Below the pieces are notes generated by a model, which was given only the letters and a program-made list of their open reading frames with translations, did no database searches and had not been told where the DNA came from. A stretch of 64,000 nt of DNA. Origin: Saksenaea vasiformis B4078. Its lineage: Eukaryota; Mucoromycota; Mucoromycetes; Mucorales; Saksenaeaceae. Below, piece after piece: positions 49,198 to 60,797 of the stretch; the stretch's first letter is position 1, and every line of letters begins with the position of its first letter. The translations under genes and the position numbers were made by a program. The stretch covers positions 124,001-188,000 of the forward strand of contig JNDT01002236.1 in assembly GCA_000697055.1 (NCBI GenBank). Direction: 5' to 3'.

Positions 49198-50520
49198 ATG
49201 TCTGAATATCCTATCCGACTCGCAAAAGGAGTTACTCCTTCCAAAGATACCAAGGTTGTTCTAGCTGGAACAATCGCTGTTCCACCTATTGGTAAAGAAA
49301 AGAGTCCCTGAATTTGCTTATCAACATTAACGTTCACATTAGCCGTTGGTACATGGCAGTGGGGTGATACCGATTGTATGTAGTAGTAGTAGTAGTAGTA
49401 GTAGTCGTAGTGGTAGTGATGCTTGTAACAAATAGTCTTACCTCTACTTTTAGTCTGGGATTGGACGCCTGAAGCTGAAAAGGATGCCAAAGAAGCATTT
49501 GATAAGGCCTATGAACTAGGCATTCCTTTCTACGATACAGGTGAGTCCATCACTCCTTTTTCCCACGGAAGATAGAACCTGTTGACACGTTTTGTTTTAG
49601 CCGAAGTGTATGGTAAAGGTGAATCCGAACGCGAGATCAAGCGTTTCCGTGAACGTTATAGTGAAGAGGAGAGAAAGAATCAAATCGTTGCTACCAAATT
49701 CTTCCCTGAAGAAAATCGGACGCAGTTCCCAGACGTCCTCCTCTCGGCTCTGCGGGATTCCTTGGCTCGTCTCGGCATGGAAAAGGCTGACCTCTACCAG
49801 ATTCATATGCCTACACACAAAGCATCCATCGAGGTAGTCGGTAAGTCTGAAAAAGAAACCCCTCTCCACTGTTTTATTCCGAGTAAGTTCTAATTCGTTC
49901 TTTAGCGGACGCGTTGGCGGATGCTTATGACGCTGGTCTTGTTAAGACAGTCGGTGTGTCCAATTACGGCTCAGACGACGTCAAGCGCATGCACGCTGCG
50001 CTTAAAAAACGAAATATTCAGCTCGCATCCAATCAGATCTCTTATTCATTGATTCGTACGATCCCCGAGAAAGCGGGTGTCATCAAAACATGTCATGATC
50101 TTGGTGTTGCCGTCTTGGCTTACTCAGGTAAAAGAGGATAAAGGAAAGAAAAAAAAAGAATCCAGCCATTTATTATTTCTCTATTTAGCACTTGGTATGG
50201 GCCTGTTGACTGGAAAATACAGTGCGGATGGACCATTCCCCCCGCCACGCGACCATTACTTCGAGAAACTCGATAAAGATCAACTGAAGCGCCTGCTTGC
50301 CACATTGAAGGAAGTGGCGGAGAAACATAACAAGCCTCAAAGCGCGATCGCTCTTAACTGGTGCATGCTGAAAGGAACCATTCCCTTGGCAGGTGCAAGA
50401 AAGGCGTCACATGTCTATCAGAATGACATGGCCCTTGGCTTTGCCCTGTCCGATGAAGACATTGCTGCGTTGGATAAAGACGCATTTGAAGGTAGCTTCA
50501 ATGATTACCAACGTGGTTAA
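49198..50520 (+). CDS. Aldo/keto reductase (6 exons)
   Basis: An NADPH-dependent (beta/alpha)8-barrel oxidoreductase of 335 residues. Exons are 49198–49291, 49343–49375, 49454–49540, 49601–49840, 49906–50127 and 50189–50520; phases close throughout. The catalytic tetrad is visible: Asp and Tyr in FYDTAEVYGKG, Lys in IVATKFFP, His in LYQIHMP. VGVSNYG, SNQISYSLI and the cofactor-binding LAGARKASH near the C-terminus follow the family. It resembles the plant/bacterial AKR group that includes pyridoxal reductases and YajO-like enzymes; the substrate is unknown. Intron 2 contains a (TAG)n tandem repeat (about 49378–49405). The start ATG precedes a short basic N-terminus without a targeting signal, so cytosolic. 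Confidence 0.93.
49378..49412. repeat. (TAG)n trinucleotide repeat
   Basis: Nine or so near-perfect TAG units inside the second intron of the aldo/keto reductase gene, starting right after the GTATG donor. Confidence 0.85.
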
Positions 50521-50769
50521 ACGGAACCTTTCCCTTAAAACCCTTTTTTACACTCTTTACGGAAACATTTTGTGCCCAGAAACAAGTTTAGTCTGGGAAA
50601 TTGCCAAAAATTGATAAATTTTATAAATTGCGGACGCCGTGACCACACAGCTCTCCATCTTTTTCTGCAATCTACAGTTCAAAAATGATCGCTTTTGTCC
50701 ATGAAGATGGGGTTAAAAAATATGATGGATAAAAGATGTCTTATGGAAGACGATGGTTATCTGTTCCCT

Positions 50770-51242
50770 GTGCAGATGGCACCTCCTAAACGAATGACGC
50801 CTACGAAAGCTGAATCGGACGAAGAGAAACTGGAAGACGCTATGACACCAAACCACAAACCCTATCTGTCATGAGAAAGGTATGCCAGTGCGTGCTGCGG
50901 CGCTCCAACCGCAGATCAAACCACGAACAGCCCCATACTGGGTTACAGCAAGATCAAAAAAAAAAAACAGATCCGATCGTGAAAAATTGGCTATAACCGA
51001 AAAACACCGGAAATTCCTGGTTGATTTGATCGATAAAAAAGTCTTCACTCGTGCTGGAGCGGGTCATGGGAAGTTTGTCGAACTCGACATCAAGAAAACC
51101 GCATTACTTTGGAAGCGTAAGCAATGTCAAAGTCGACGAAAACGGCAAATGGAAGACAAACGTAGTCAAGTACTGGCAGAATAGCCTCGATATGAAATAC
51201 TTGAAGCGAGCTCACTTTCAGTCAGTTGATAATAAGGTTTAG
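50770..51242 (+). pseudogene. Relict coding fragments, possible transposase
   Basis: A run of plus-strand pieces in different frames: an acidic start-like segment (MAPPKRMTPTKAESDEEKLED), then a basic, helical stretch around 50960–51040 (KLAITEKHRKFLVDLIDKK), then KYLKRAHFQSVDNK near 51200. The style (an N-terminal helix-turn-helix-like helix set and an LKRAHFQSVD segment) recalls fungal IS630/Tc1-mariner-like transposases, but the DDE core is absent. Frameshifts and stops separate the pieces, so it is not functional. Confidence 0.35.
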
Positions 51243-52608
51243 GGTAGTTTCAGTGGATGTGCGGTTGTGCAAGGTATGGCTCCTAAGAGATCTGAATAAA
51301 TAACCATTTTTTTTTCGCCCATAGAATATTGGAAATCAAATGCATGCACGGAATGGAATCTCACAGGCTACGATGAAAGCCTATTGCACAACCAGTTCAT
51401 CGATAAACGGGCATGTCATATATATATGGGCGAAGACCTTGACAGCCTGGGTAATGCGTTCGTCGACACGAAAACACTGGATTGTGAGACACATTTACGT
51501 CATCCGAATATTACTTTCGTTGACACCAACTCTATCCTCCCGTGAGGAGCAGCGTATCATTGCGCAGAGAAGCAGATACCTTCACATCTAGATCAAATGT
51601 GTATTGCGCTGGTCCATTGTAATAGGCACCCCAACGCAGCAATCGGACCCCTTAAAGTGACAGTATTTAAAAGGGACGCATAGTTTATTTAGAGTAGCGT
51701 AAAAAGTTTGTTCAATAAAAAGTAATATCCAGTTTGTCAACTTAAGTATATCCTTTACGCCAAGAAATAGTTGTGGATCAATTGATTACTATTGTAATAC
51801 TTGTCCATGTCCTAGCGCATTGCCTACACTAACGATGGCGGGAAAATATCCACTGGAAGGCTTTGGTAGCCATACCGCCTTTGGAGCACAAGAATGCTAG
51901 ACATAGACCTAGGTACAATAAAGCATTTAGTATGACAAGACCTGAATTTTTTTTTTGAACAAAGCGCAACGCACAAGAGTCCATTCAAGTCGGATTCAAT
52001 TTCGAAATCGGTGTTACTTGAATTTTCAAAACATGAAATTCTTTACCAATAGGATTTGATAGAGATGCTTTCGCCTTCGATAATCCAATGGCCTCCAGTT
52101 GGTATTTGTGCCACATTGTTGTGTCTGGACATCTTTGTCCTACATCAATATCAGAATGATACTCAGCACAACTCATATTTCGGTTTATTGAATAGTAATC
52201 TTGATACCAGAGTTCCTGGTTCTTTCACTGAATAAAAACTTCCATACCGCGTCTCACGTACTCTTCAGTCCGATGGAACACACACATCAACCGGCATCTC
52301 ACGCATTACTGCTAAAGAGACGCAATTAGATGAAAACGTTTAATCATTCGCTGTATCGTTTCCTGCACCTTACGTAACACTATGAAAGCCATTTATATGC
52401 TCAATAAGTTCTGACTTGCTATCAAATATCTGCGTACATGAGATGCACGCATACATGATAGTTGCAGTCGGGTACTTCGGTACATTTACAAGATTGTAAG
52501 GGTGAAGATCCCGCAAATGTATACCAGTGGTGCGTGCTTCTAAACACTTCTGGTGAACTCGAAAGGCATGCTTCCTGGCCAATTGAAAACTGGAATAGAA
52601 CAAGTCGC

Positions 52609-52736
52609 GATTAAGGTCGGAGTCGAAACACCAGATGATTGAGGTCAACTCCAAGGCGGGGGATTAAGGTCCATCCAAAGACGATGGAGGTTGAGATTAA
52701 GGTCGGAATTAAGGCCAAGCCCAAGATGATTGAGGT
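52609..52736 (+). repeat. Imperfect direct repeat of about 40 nt
   Basis: GATTAAGGTCGGA…AGATGATTGAGGTC occurs twice, at about 52609–52648 and 52692–52736, with the middle part diverged. Further partial copies of the ATTAAGGTC and AAGRYGATGGAGGT words lie between them. The array reads as a Lys/Val/Glu-repeat peptide on the plus strand, but no start or gene is evident. Confidence 0.55.
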
Positions 52737-53374
52737 CTCGTATCTGACATTCAGCTTCACATTCACAACGATACTTACGCAGCTCAATGTCATCACGACA
52801 TATAAGAATGTACCATTATGACAGTTCTTATTCGACTTTACAGAATTACTCTAGCATATGTCCATACTCAGAGCACCGACCAGACTATATTCATTCATGA
52901 TGTTACCAGGCATTCCCAGAACAATAAAGATCTCTCACTCTTTTGTTCCTGATTTAACTGAAACAGTCCCAATGATAGACATCCTTTGATAACTACGCAA
53001 CTCTTCTTCTAACCAATCTATAAAAATATGTCTTTACGTTGGTGAACGGACAATAGCGATACGCTCCGAAATCAACAGAACATATAAATACTGAGATAAT
53101 CTAGAACATAGCAAAGTTTTATCATTATCTCTTCTCTCGAGAATAAACACCAGTCTCGCGGAAGCTGTCGTTGCGCTTTACTTTCCTATAGCGAGACATG
53201 ACACACCTATTATGAACTGTTGTGTAGCATTGAGTTGTTTGGACGCAACAATTACAACTACCAGCAAAGGCGGATGTCCAGAAGTTTTGTAGATTGAAAT
53301 CCTTTTCCGAATCAAAAGATGACGAATGAATATGCAATGTCTGAGTGACCGCCGATGTTTTAAAAAACGTGGTT

Positions 53375-53530
53375 GATTGAAATGATTGCTGCTGTACGAT
53401 AGTACAAACGTTTCTAAAGAGGACGCGCTCGTTTTATTTCGAAAAGATATTTCGAAGGGGATGACGTGTGATGCGCGAACGCGTAGCATTCACTCAACTT
53501 TTGGACGTTCGGAGAGATACGATCATCCTC
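53375..53530 (-). repeat. Diverged dispersed repeat, copy B
   Basis: The reverse complement matches 3776–3910, with the same order of shared words (GAACGTCCA, AAATAAAACGAG, AAACGTTTGTACTA, AGCAATCATT). Copy B has an extra ~20 bases after GAACGTCCA. The two copies are 49 kb apart in opposite orientation. Confidence 0.5.
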
Positions 53531-54163
53531 CTTGGCAGATAGATGCATATAGTAGGTAAAAACGGTAGATTTTTCGGAGACGTGCAACTGATAACAAATA
53601 GAAAGAAAGAACTACGATGTTCTTGCTTATCCTGGGACGAAAAAAGTCGCAAGAGTCTGCATCTAAAGAAGCTATACCATAGGAGATATACCGCAAACAG
53701 ATACACCACATGGAGAAGATCCCCAAGAAATTTCACGACAGTGAGCATAGCAACGGTAAATGCCTCTAGAAAAATATTAAAGAGCATCAATTCACCACCA
53801 CAAGAATAGCTAGCAAGAGGAACTATTGCGAGGAACAGTACACGAAATGAAGACGCCACTCTGGTCGATGGCTGTGGCACGATGCATCGTGGATATAAAC
53901 GCTTCCAAAAACATCGCATTGAAATTCTCCACAGTTCTGTCTACGGATGGAAATACGTACCCGCTCGCTGTTCAGCCCTCAGTAACCCAAGAAGCTACCA
54001 GCTTGGTGTGCTTTTTGCTCGTAGACCCCCGACTTTAGTATTTGCTCCCATAGCACTGTTACTAAACCAACGCCTGAGACTGGTTAAGGCTAAATTTACA
54101 AATTCTCTGCTTTGGACGCATGATACACTTTAATCAATTATAGTATGAAGTAATTTACAGCTG

Positions 54164-57021
54164 TCATTTATTGGAAGGCTCCCATTTGAGCTGTTGTGCC
54201 ATCTGTGGAACCACATCAACCAACGGGATATGGTATGCTTCAATAAAGAGTATAAGGGAATTAATCTCCGTTACGTACCTTTTTTTAAAAGCACCCTCTC
54301 CTTTTCTAGAGTAGGTCGTTTCCTTCCTCTCTTCGGTGAATCAATGAAGTCAACGTGATCTTGAGGAAAGATAGCGGCGAAGTTGCTTTCATTGACAGTA
54401 ATCACAATCTGTTTCATAGTCTTATCCTCAGATTCGACAAGTGGACGTTGTGGATATATCTCAGTCCAATCAGCTGGGTATGCAATGATCATGCTAATGT
54501 AGATTTTCCCCGGACAATATTTGTGACATGAAGCTCGATTGTCTCTTCCGAGACCGTTCTAAGGGCGGCCTCCCTTTCCTTCGGTCTAAGTACTCGGCGC
54601 AATTTCGACTGCACAAACACCGGGAAAAGCTGACCTTTGATGCGAATATAGAAGACCATGTCAGGTCCCGAGATTTGCGCCTTTGGAAAGAAAAAAGCGG
54701 GAACACGATTACCATTTCGCGTCGAGTTGTGGTTAATGTGGGCATCCATGAATTCCTCCATCGATATATGTTCGAAGGAGATCCCTTGACCGGAGCGTGG
54801 CCCTTTCCAACCAACAATTTCTGTTTTGCCAGCAAGATCGGCACTCCTATCTGGAATTTTTGGGTCATGTTTCCAGGTGGATAAAGGGCGCTTCTCAAAC
54901 GTTTGGTGCAAAACATTCATCATCATGTACTCCCAAAAATCTCCGTGGCTTGAAGCAGACTGAGTACGTTCCATAGCTTTGCTTGATTGCCTTTTTGAAA
55001 TATGGGTCCTTATGGGCAAAGTAAATTTCGACGGCCTTCATTACGAAGGGTTCGTCAACTATTGTCATCGCATGATCTCCATCGATTTTGATCCGGCCAA
55101 ACGCGTGCTCCACTAACTCCGCATGTATGCCGTTAACTGTAACTCAGTCCTCACCAAACATATAACGTGGGAAAAGTAAAGATCCCAAGATACTTATGAT
55201 CGACTCCGTAACTCGGTCTTTGTTCTTCTTGAATTTCTCGTCTAGACGGGAAAGCTCATTGCAAAAATTTCCTATAATATGCTTCTTCTCCCAAGATGTT
55301 AACATGGCCTCTGCAGTATCAATGGCTTCCTTCCAACCGCCTCCCGAGGGAACAGTTCCTCTAATGCCCTCTTTGAGTCGTTATCTGGCAGTGAATCCCA
55401 CAATTGAGCAATGTATACTCGTACTGACTCCTGATCGGTCCATCCTGGAAATTCTACGTACCTGAAAGTGTCTGAGGCTCCCTTTACACCCTCTGCCGAG
55501 CCTTCAACCCAGTAAAGACTATCAATACTCAAACGTGTCCCACAGGTGATGAGCGTAATATTGTCTGGGCGTAAGCCTTGAAAGCCACGTAAAACTTGGG
55601 ATAGTAGAGGGCGAGGGAGAGCTTCCGCAGTTGCTGACTTGAAGGACCCGTTGTGGGAATTGCACAGATTCTGAGCTTCATCAAGGACGACAAGTAATTT
55701 ATTGGTGGGCCCAACTTCTGGCAAATATCGACGCCGTAGAATGCTGTTTGTTTCATCTATCACATCTGCAAGATAATTTGCTAAACGGTTTTCATCATAC
55801 ATTTCAAATTTGAGAAGTTTTCCGAATAAAGTACCAAAGATATCGTCGAAAAATGTGTTAGGACAGGCTTGTAAGAGGGTCCATCGTGCAGATGTGAACG
55901 TTGTACTGCTGCGCGCGGCAATCAAACAGTATCGAAAAATCAAGAGTCGCGAAAGAAAGAGCAAATACGTCTGTTTCATTGCAACGATATTGTTCATCCC
56001 CCGAGTAATCGTATCTCCCTCTACGTGCGCGCTTAGGTATACATCGATTCTGAGCATAAGTATGTTCATGTCATCTGATCCCCAATCGCTACCATATGCA
56101 TTGAAATAGAAACCCCAACGTTGCGAGAGGGTCTCAAGAACAGAACGGGTTTTGCCACATCCGCTGACACCGAATATAGGAACTATTTTGGGGTTGTCCC
56201 TGAGATGGTCCAAAACAGGCGTCGAAGCGGAACTCACTGACGTTATATTGCCAATCGAAGGATCAGGCAGATTGAAAAACAGTAGTGTTGGTCATGTTTC
56301 TGGTATATTGATGTCAGAGACGCGACGTGGCCTTGGTAGACCATGTACACTTCCAGTAATGCGTGGTAGAGCCCCACGACCATGCACAAATGCGGATAGA
56401 AACTCCGCAACCGCTGATCCAGTTTCGAAGAATTTGTCCGTAATTCTCTTGACATCGGCAGCAAGGTCTCCTGTTTTCAAGCAAAGAAAGCATTAGGATA
56501 TGACAAACACGAACGTACCGTTGAACAACCAACAGTGAATGACAGATACACTTACCGCTCACAGGGCTATCAGGGCGAGGCCCTTGCGGAACTAGGCGAA
56601 GAATGAGCAACTACTATGAGTAAAGCATGGCTGAATTACCTGATGGAGGCCGCTGCACCACGATGTGGACTGTTCTCTTGGGCGGTTTCAGTTCGAACAC
56701 CTCCGAGATCTCGCTTATCGTGTCTAGCTGCTCCTTGGAATCTAAAGAGTCCAGCGCAACAGCATTGTCTTTGTTGGCGGAAATGTATGGAATCTCGACA
56801 CACCAGAGCGTGAGCTTGTCGGCAGCAATGTCGTCAAATTCGGGAGTCTTTTCTCTCTTAATCGCTTTTTTAAGTTGACCGACTATAGCTGTCGGTGCAA
56901 TTTCAACAGGAAACGCTCTTGATAGTGGTTCACCTTCGACGAGGCATAAAAGTAACAATGAAGCGTCCATAGCGGAAGAATGCAATGTTGATGGGCGTTT
57001 GAACAATTTGGAAAGCGACAT
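54164..57021 (-). pseudogene. Crinkler-type NTPase–nuclease gene, copy 1 (broken)
   Basis: CRN-type protein: ubiquitin-like header, then P-loop NTPase, then a restriction-endonuclease-like C-terminus. Exon 1 is 57021–56640 (header, with MDASLLLLCLVEGEPLS and FPVEIAPTAIVGQLK), exon 2 is 56591–56556 and exon 3 starts at 56470. The NTPase shows GVSGCGKT (Walker A) and LLVVLDEAQ (Walker B). The C-terminal domain shows SGPDMVFYI followed by FVQSKLR, a PD-(D/E)xK-like pattern. A final short exon, 54237–54164, is supported by a GTACGT donor at 54278. Compared with copy 2, breaks are: an in-frame TGA at 56292–56294, a frameshift near 55335, a TGA at 55144–55146 replacing a Trp codon, a frameshift near 54980 and another near 54492. 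No signal peptide. Fungal and oomycete CRNs are thought to act in inter-organism conflict or host nuclei; activity of this copy is unlikely. Confidence 0.8.
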
Positions 57022-57595
57022 TGATCTGCATGAGTTCAAGAGAAAAATGTTGTCAGACGACTGCGCACCAATGCGTTTTTGGAGCTCCGAAACTCTATTT
57101 CAAGCCCTTCCCTTCAACTGGAAGTGACGTACAATGATGGGTTCGATACTCGGCATCAATAGCGCGTGAATAGCAACATCCAAATAGTGCAATCTTTGCT
57201 TTGACCACTGCAGTGAGTTGTGAACGTTGAAAATGGCGGTCATATCACAAAAAACAACCATTGCGGAAATCATACGAAACATATATTCCTGTAATACCTC
57301 TGCTAATAATGATGTAAAGTGCACACGAGTTGGAGAGATTCTTGTGAGTATACTGATAGATTACGTAAATGTTTCCTGGCGAAAGATTCAAATGTCTGGA
57401 AATATCCATAAAAATACTGCTTCGAACTTCCTTTTTTTTCACGTGCTGTGAATGATGCTGATCACACATGGTATACGTTGTTGACGGCATGTGCAAATGT
57501 CGTTTGAAAGGATCAAACGTCTTACAGAACGTTTTATGCGTTGAAGGGAAGCTAAACAAGAGGTGATCTGCCGCAAGGAAGGGCATGCGGGATGC
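57022..57595. other. Region upstream of CRN copy 1
   Basis: The first ~80 bases (57022–57105) are nearly identical to the flank of copy 2 (60798–60882), then a ~45-base insertion separates them from a further weak match. No gene in the remainder. Confidence 0.5.
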
Positions 57596-57599
57596 TTAG

Positions 57600-57791
57600 T
57601 TACCCAAGAGTGCGAGTAGAAAGGATATCCACTGTTGTTGAGGCAATAGCAACTTTAATGTCAGCTTCTTGCCATCTGCGTTTCTTAATTGCCACAGAGT
57701 ATTTCGGCGTATTTGTTCGTTCCTTTGGTGAAGGTGATGGCAAATGATCCTTGCGCCATAAGGTCTTATATGGTACAATGTTTGATTGCAT
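57600..57791 (-). CDS. Short ORF downstream of CRN copy 2, unidentified
   Basis: A 63-codon frame of basic, polar composition (WRKDHLPSPSPKERTNTPKY, then KKRRWQEADIK). It may be a stranded 3' exon of CRN copy 2, whose frame reaches a GTACG donor-like site at about 57930, or an independent fragment. No family recognised. Confidence 0.2.
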   Translation of the reverse strand: MQSNIVPYKTLWRKDHLPSPSPKERTNTPKYSVAIKKRRWQEADIKVAIASTTVDILSTRTLG

Positions 57792-57910
57792 TTACAGAAT
57801 TGATTCACATTTTAATGTCATAACATATAACGCAAACGTATGATAGAATATAGAACAGAATAGCGATAATTACCATAATGCAGTCTGCATTACTACGCAG
57901 ACGGTATGTT

Positions 57911-60797
57911 TCAATCGGTGTTTCGTACCTTCTTCCGGGAACCACTGGCCTCATTTTCTTCTGAATGGCGTTTTTCTCCAAGTTTGAGCGCATTGATACA
58001 GTTAACGTGATGTGCAGGAAAGATTGCAGCAAAGTTTTGGTCATTGACAGTAATCACAATTTGTCGCGTATTGTCAGTGTCATGACCGATATCTGGTCGT
58101 TGCGGTGACATCAGAGTCCAGTCAGCTAGGTACGCAATGATCATACTGATATAAATCCTTTCTGGGCAATAGTTACGAAAATTCTTTGTATGGTTCTCGA
58201 TTCCTTGTGCAGAGACAGTTTTGAGAGCTTTTCCCCTCTGATTTATACTAAGGACTGAGCGCAACTTTAACTGCACAAATACTGGGAAAAGTCGATCCTT
58301 GATCCGAATATAAAAGACCATATCAGGTCCTGAGAGTTGCGCCATGGGGAAGAAAAATGGGGCGACAGGTCTGCCATTTCGCATCGACTCGTGGTTGACA
58401 TGGGCATCCATAAATTGCTCCATCGACATATGTTTGAAGGATGTTCCTTGTTTGAAACCTGGCTCTTTCCAACCAACGATTTCCGTGCCGCCAACAAGAG
58501 CGGCACACAAATCCGAAATTGCGGGTCATGTCTCCAGTCAGATAGAGGGCGTTCCCTGAATGTTTCCTGTAAAACATTCATCATCATGTATTCCCAAGTA
58601 TTTCCATGATCTGAAGCAGAGTCCGAACGTCGCATATGTCGTTCGATTTCCTTCCTGAAATACGGGTCCTTTGCATAAAAGTAGTTTTCGACAGCCTTTA
58701 CCACGAATGGTTCGTCAAGCGTTGTCATGACACGGTCTCCCTCGATTTTAATCCGGCCAAATGCATGTTCCACTAACTCCGGTAACGCTTTGTCAAGCAC
58801 AAGCCAGTCCTCGCCAAACATGCAGTGTCGATAAAGTAAAAGCCCCAAGATATTTTCGATGGATTCCGGGAGATGATCGTTGTTCTTGTTACATTTCTCG
58901 TGCAGGCGGGAAAGTTCATAGCAAATATTTCCCTTAACATTCCGGTTCTCCCATGATACTAATATAACCTTCTGAAGGCGCTCAGCCCGACAGCTAACGT
59001 CAAAGAAAAGGCTGGATGCTGACGCGGGTGATCCACCAACGCGCCAAACCCGAGAGTGGACAATACGGGCCACCTGTTTTGGATTGTTTGGGTCAGAATG
59101 ATACACAGATGTTGATTCCGTGGAATTAGCTTATCTAATGCTCTCCGCGAGTCATTATCCGGTAGCGAGTTCAGCACATGAGGTATATATCTTCCTGCCC
59201 CAATGTCAGGTGGGTCGTGATCAGTAGCAGAAAGAGCCATGAACGTACTTGAAAGTGCTTGCGTCGCCCTTTGCACCCGACCCGGAGCTTTGACCGCAGT
59301 AAAGAGTATTAATGCTCAAACCTGTCCCACAGGTTATGATGGTGAGATTGTCAAGACCAACGTCTTGGAATCCATGTAGAATTGGTGATAGTAACGGCCG
59401 CGAGATATCTTTCGAAGATGATGACACAAAGGAGCCATCGTATGCATCGCCGAGAATCTGAGCTTCATCGATGACAAGAAGCAATTTACTGGCGACCCCA
59501 AATTTCGGTAAGTCTTGACGCTGAAGAAGGCTGTGTATTTCGTCGAATAGCCCAGCAACATGACGTTCTAAAATACTTCCGTCATACTGTTGAAACTTGA
59601 GTAGGTCCCGGAATAAAGGATTAAAAATGTCGCCGAAAAGTACATGAGAACAGGCTTGCAGAATAGTCCATCGTGCACTTGTAAATGTTGTAGTACCGGC
59701 TGCAACATTCAAGCAATACTGAAGAACCAGGAGTCGCGAAAGAAAGAGCAAATAGGTCTGTGTCTTTGCAAATATATTGTTGATCACCCGATTAGTTGGG
59801 TTCCCTTTTGGTGTCTTGTATATATGCTCCTCGACATTGGACGAAAGCTTGAACATGTCGTCTGATCCCCAATCATCACCAGATGCATTGAAATAGAAGC
59901 CCCAATGTTGTGATAGGATCTCAAGGGCAGAGCGGGTTTTGCCACACCCGCTTACACCGAATAGCGGAACGATAGCGGAGGTACTGTTCTCTATTTCGTC
60001 CCACAAGGAGGCCGATACAGAACTTCTTGGTGCTGTTTCATCGGTCGAAGAATTGGATAGATCAAGAAAGAGTAATTTCGGTGTCTGCGTATTTGTTTTG
60101 GCAAATCTGCGGCGCCATGCTAGTGGTAGGCCGCGAGTATCTCCAGTAGTGAGTGGTAGCCCCCCCTCCCCGCGTACAAATGAGTCCAGGAACCTAGCGA
60201 CTGGTGTTTCGGGCGCGAAATACTCGTCTGTGATACTCTTGACATCGGCAGCAAGGTCACCTTTTTTCAAGTGAAGAAAGCATTAGGATATGACAAATAG
60301 GAATGTACCGCTGGTTGACAGTTACACTTACCGGACACAGGACTATAAGGGCGAGGTCCTTGTGGGACTAGGTGAAGAATGAGCAACTACATTGAGTAAA
60401 GCGTGGCTGAATTACCTGGTGGAGGCCGCTGCACCACGATATGGACTGTTCTCTTGGGCGGTTTCAGTTCGAACACCTCCGAGATCTCGCTTATCGTGTC
60501 TAGCTGCTCCTTGGAATCTAAAGAGTCCAGCGTAACAGCATTGTCTTTGTTGGCGGAAATGTATGGAATCTCGACACACCAGAGCGTGAGCTTGTCCGCA
60601 GCGATGTCATCGAATTCAGGTGCCTTTTTACTCTTAATTACGTCTTTAAGTTGACCGACTATAGCTGTCGGTGCAATTTCAACAGGAAACGCTCTTGATA
60701 GTGGTTCACCTTCGACGAGGCATAAAAGTAACAATGAAGCGTCCATAGCGGAAGAATGCGATGTTGATGGGCGTTTGAACAATTTGGAAAGCGACAT
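57911..60797 (-). pseudogene. Crinkler-type NTPase–nuclease gene, copy 2 (frameshifted)
   Basis: Same architecture as the neighbouring copy and less damaged. Exon 1 is 60797–60416 (header), exon 2 is 60367–60332 and exon 3 starts at 60260. The NTPase has GVSGCGKTRSALEIL (Walker A), LLLVIDEAQILGDA (Walker B) and a sensor-like LTIITCGTGLSI. The nuclease-like domain has GPDMVFYIRIKDRLFPVFVQ followed by LKLR, where Gln replaces the usual Glu of the ExK motif. The frame changes near 59245, near 59125 and near 58515. The last is a one-base deletion relative to copy 1; the first has a GTACGT that could be mistaken for a donor, but no acceptor restores the frame. The C-terminus is Lys/Arg-rich and could be nuclear-localising. 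Either a recent pseudogene or affected by sequence errors. Confidence 0.8.

Larger units (their letters stand above)
51243..54163. other. Repeat-rich gene-poor interval
   Basis: No supported gene. Contains a short imperfect direct repeat (52609–52736) and the second copy of a dispersed repeat (53375–53530). Plus-strand frames at 51340–51591 and minus-strand frames at 53494–53919 are open but without domains. Confidence 0.4.

Noticed and set aside
59190..59250. Intron GTACGT…GGGGCAG in CRN copy 2
   Set aside because: Neither phase restores the downstream frame that aligns with copy 1, so a frameshift is the simpler reading.
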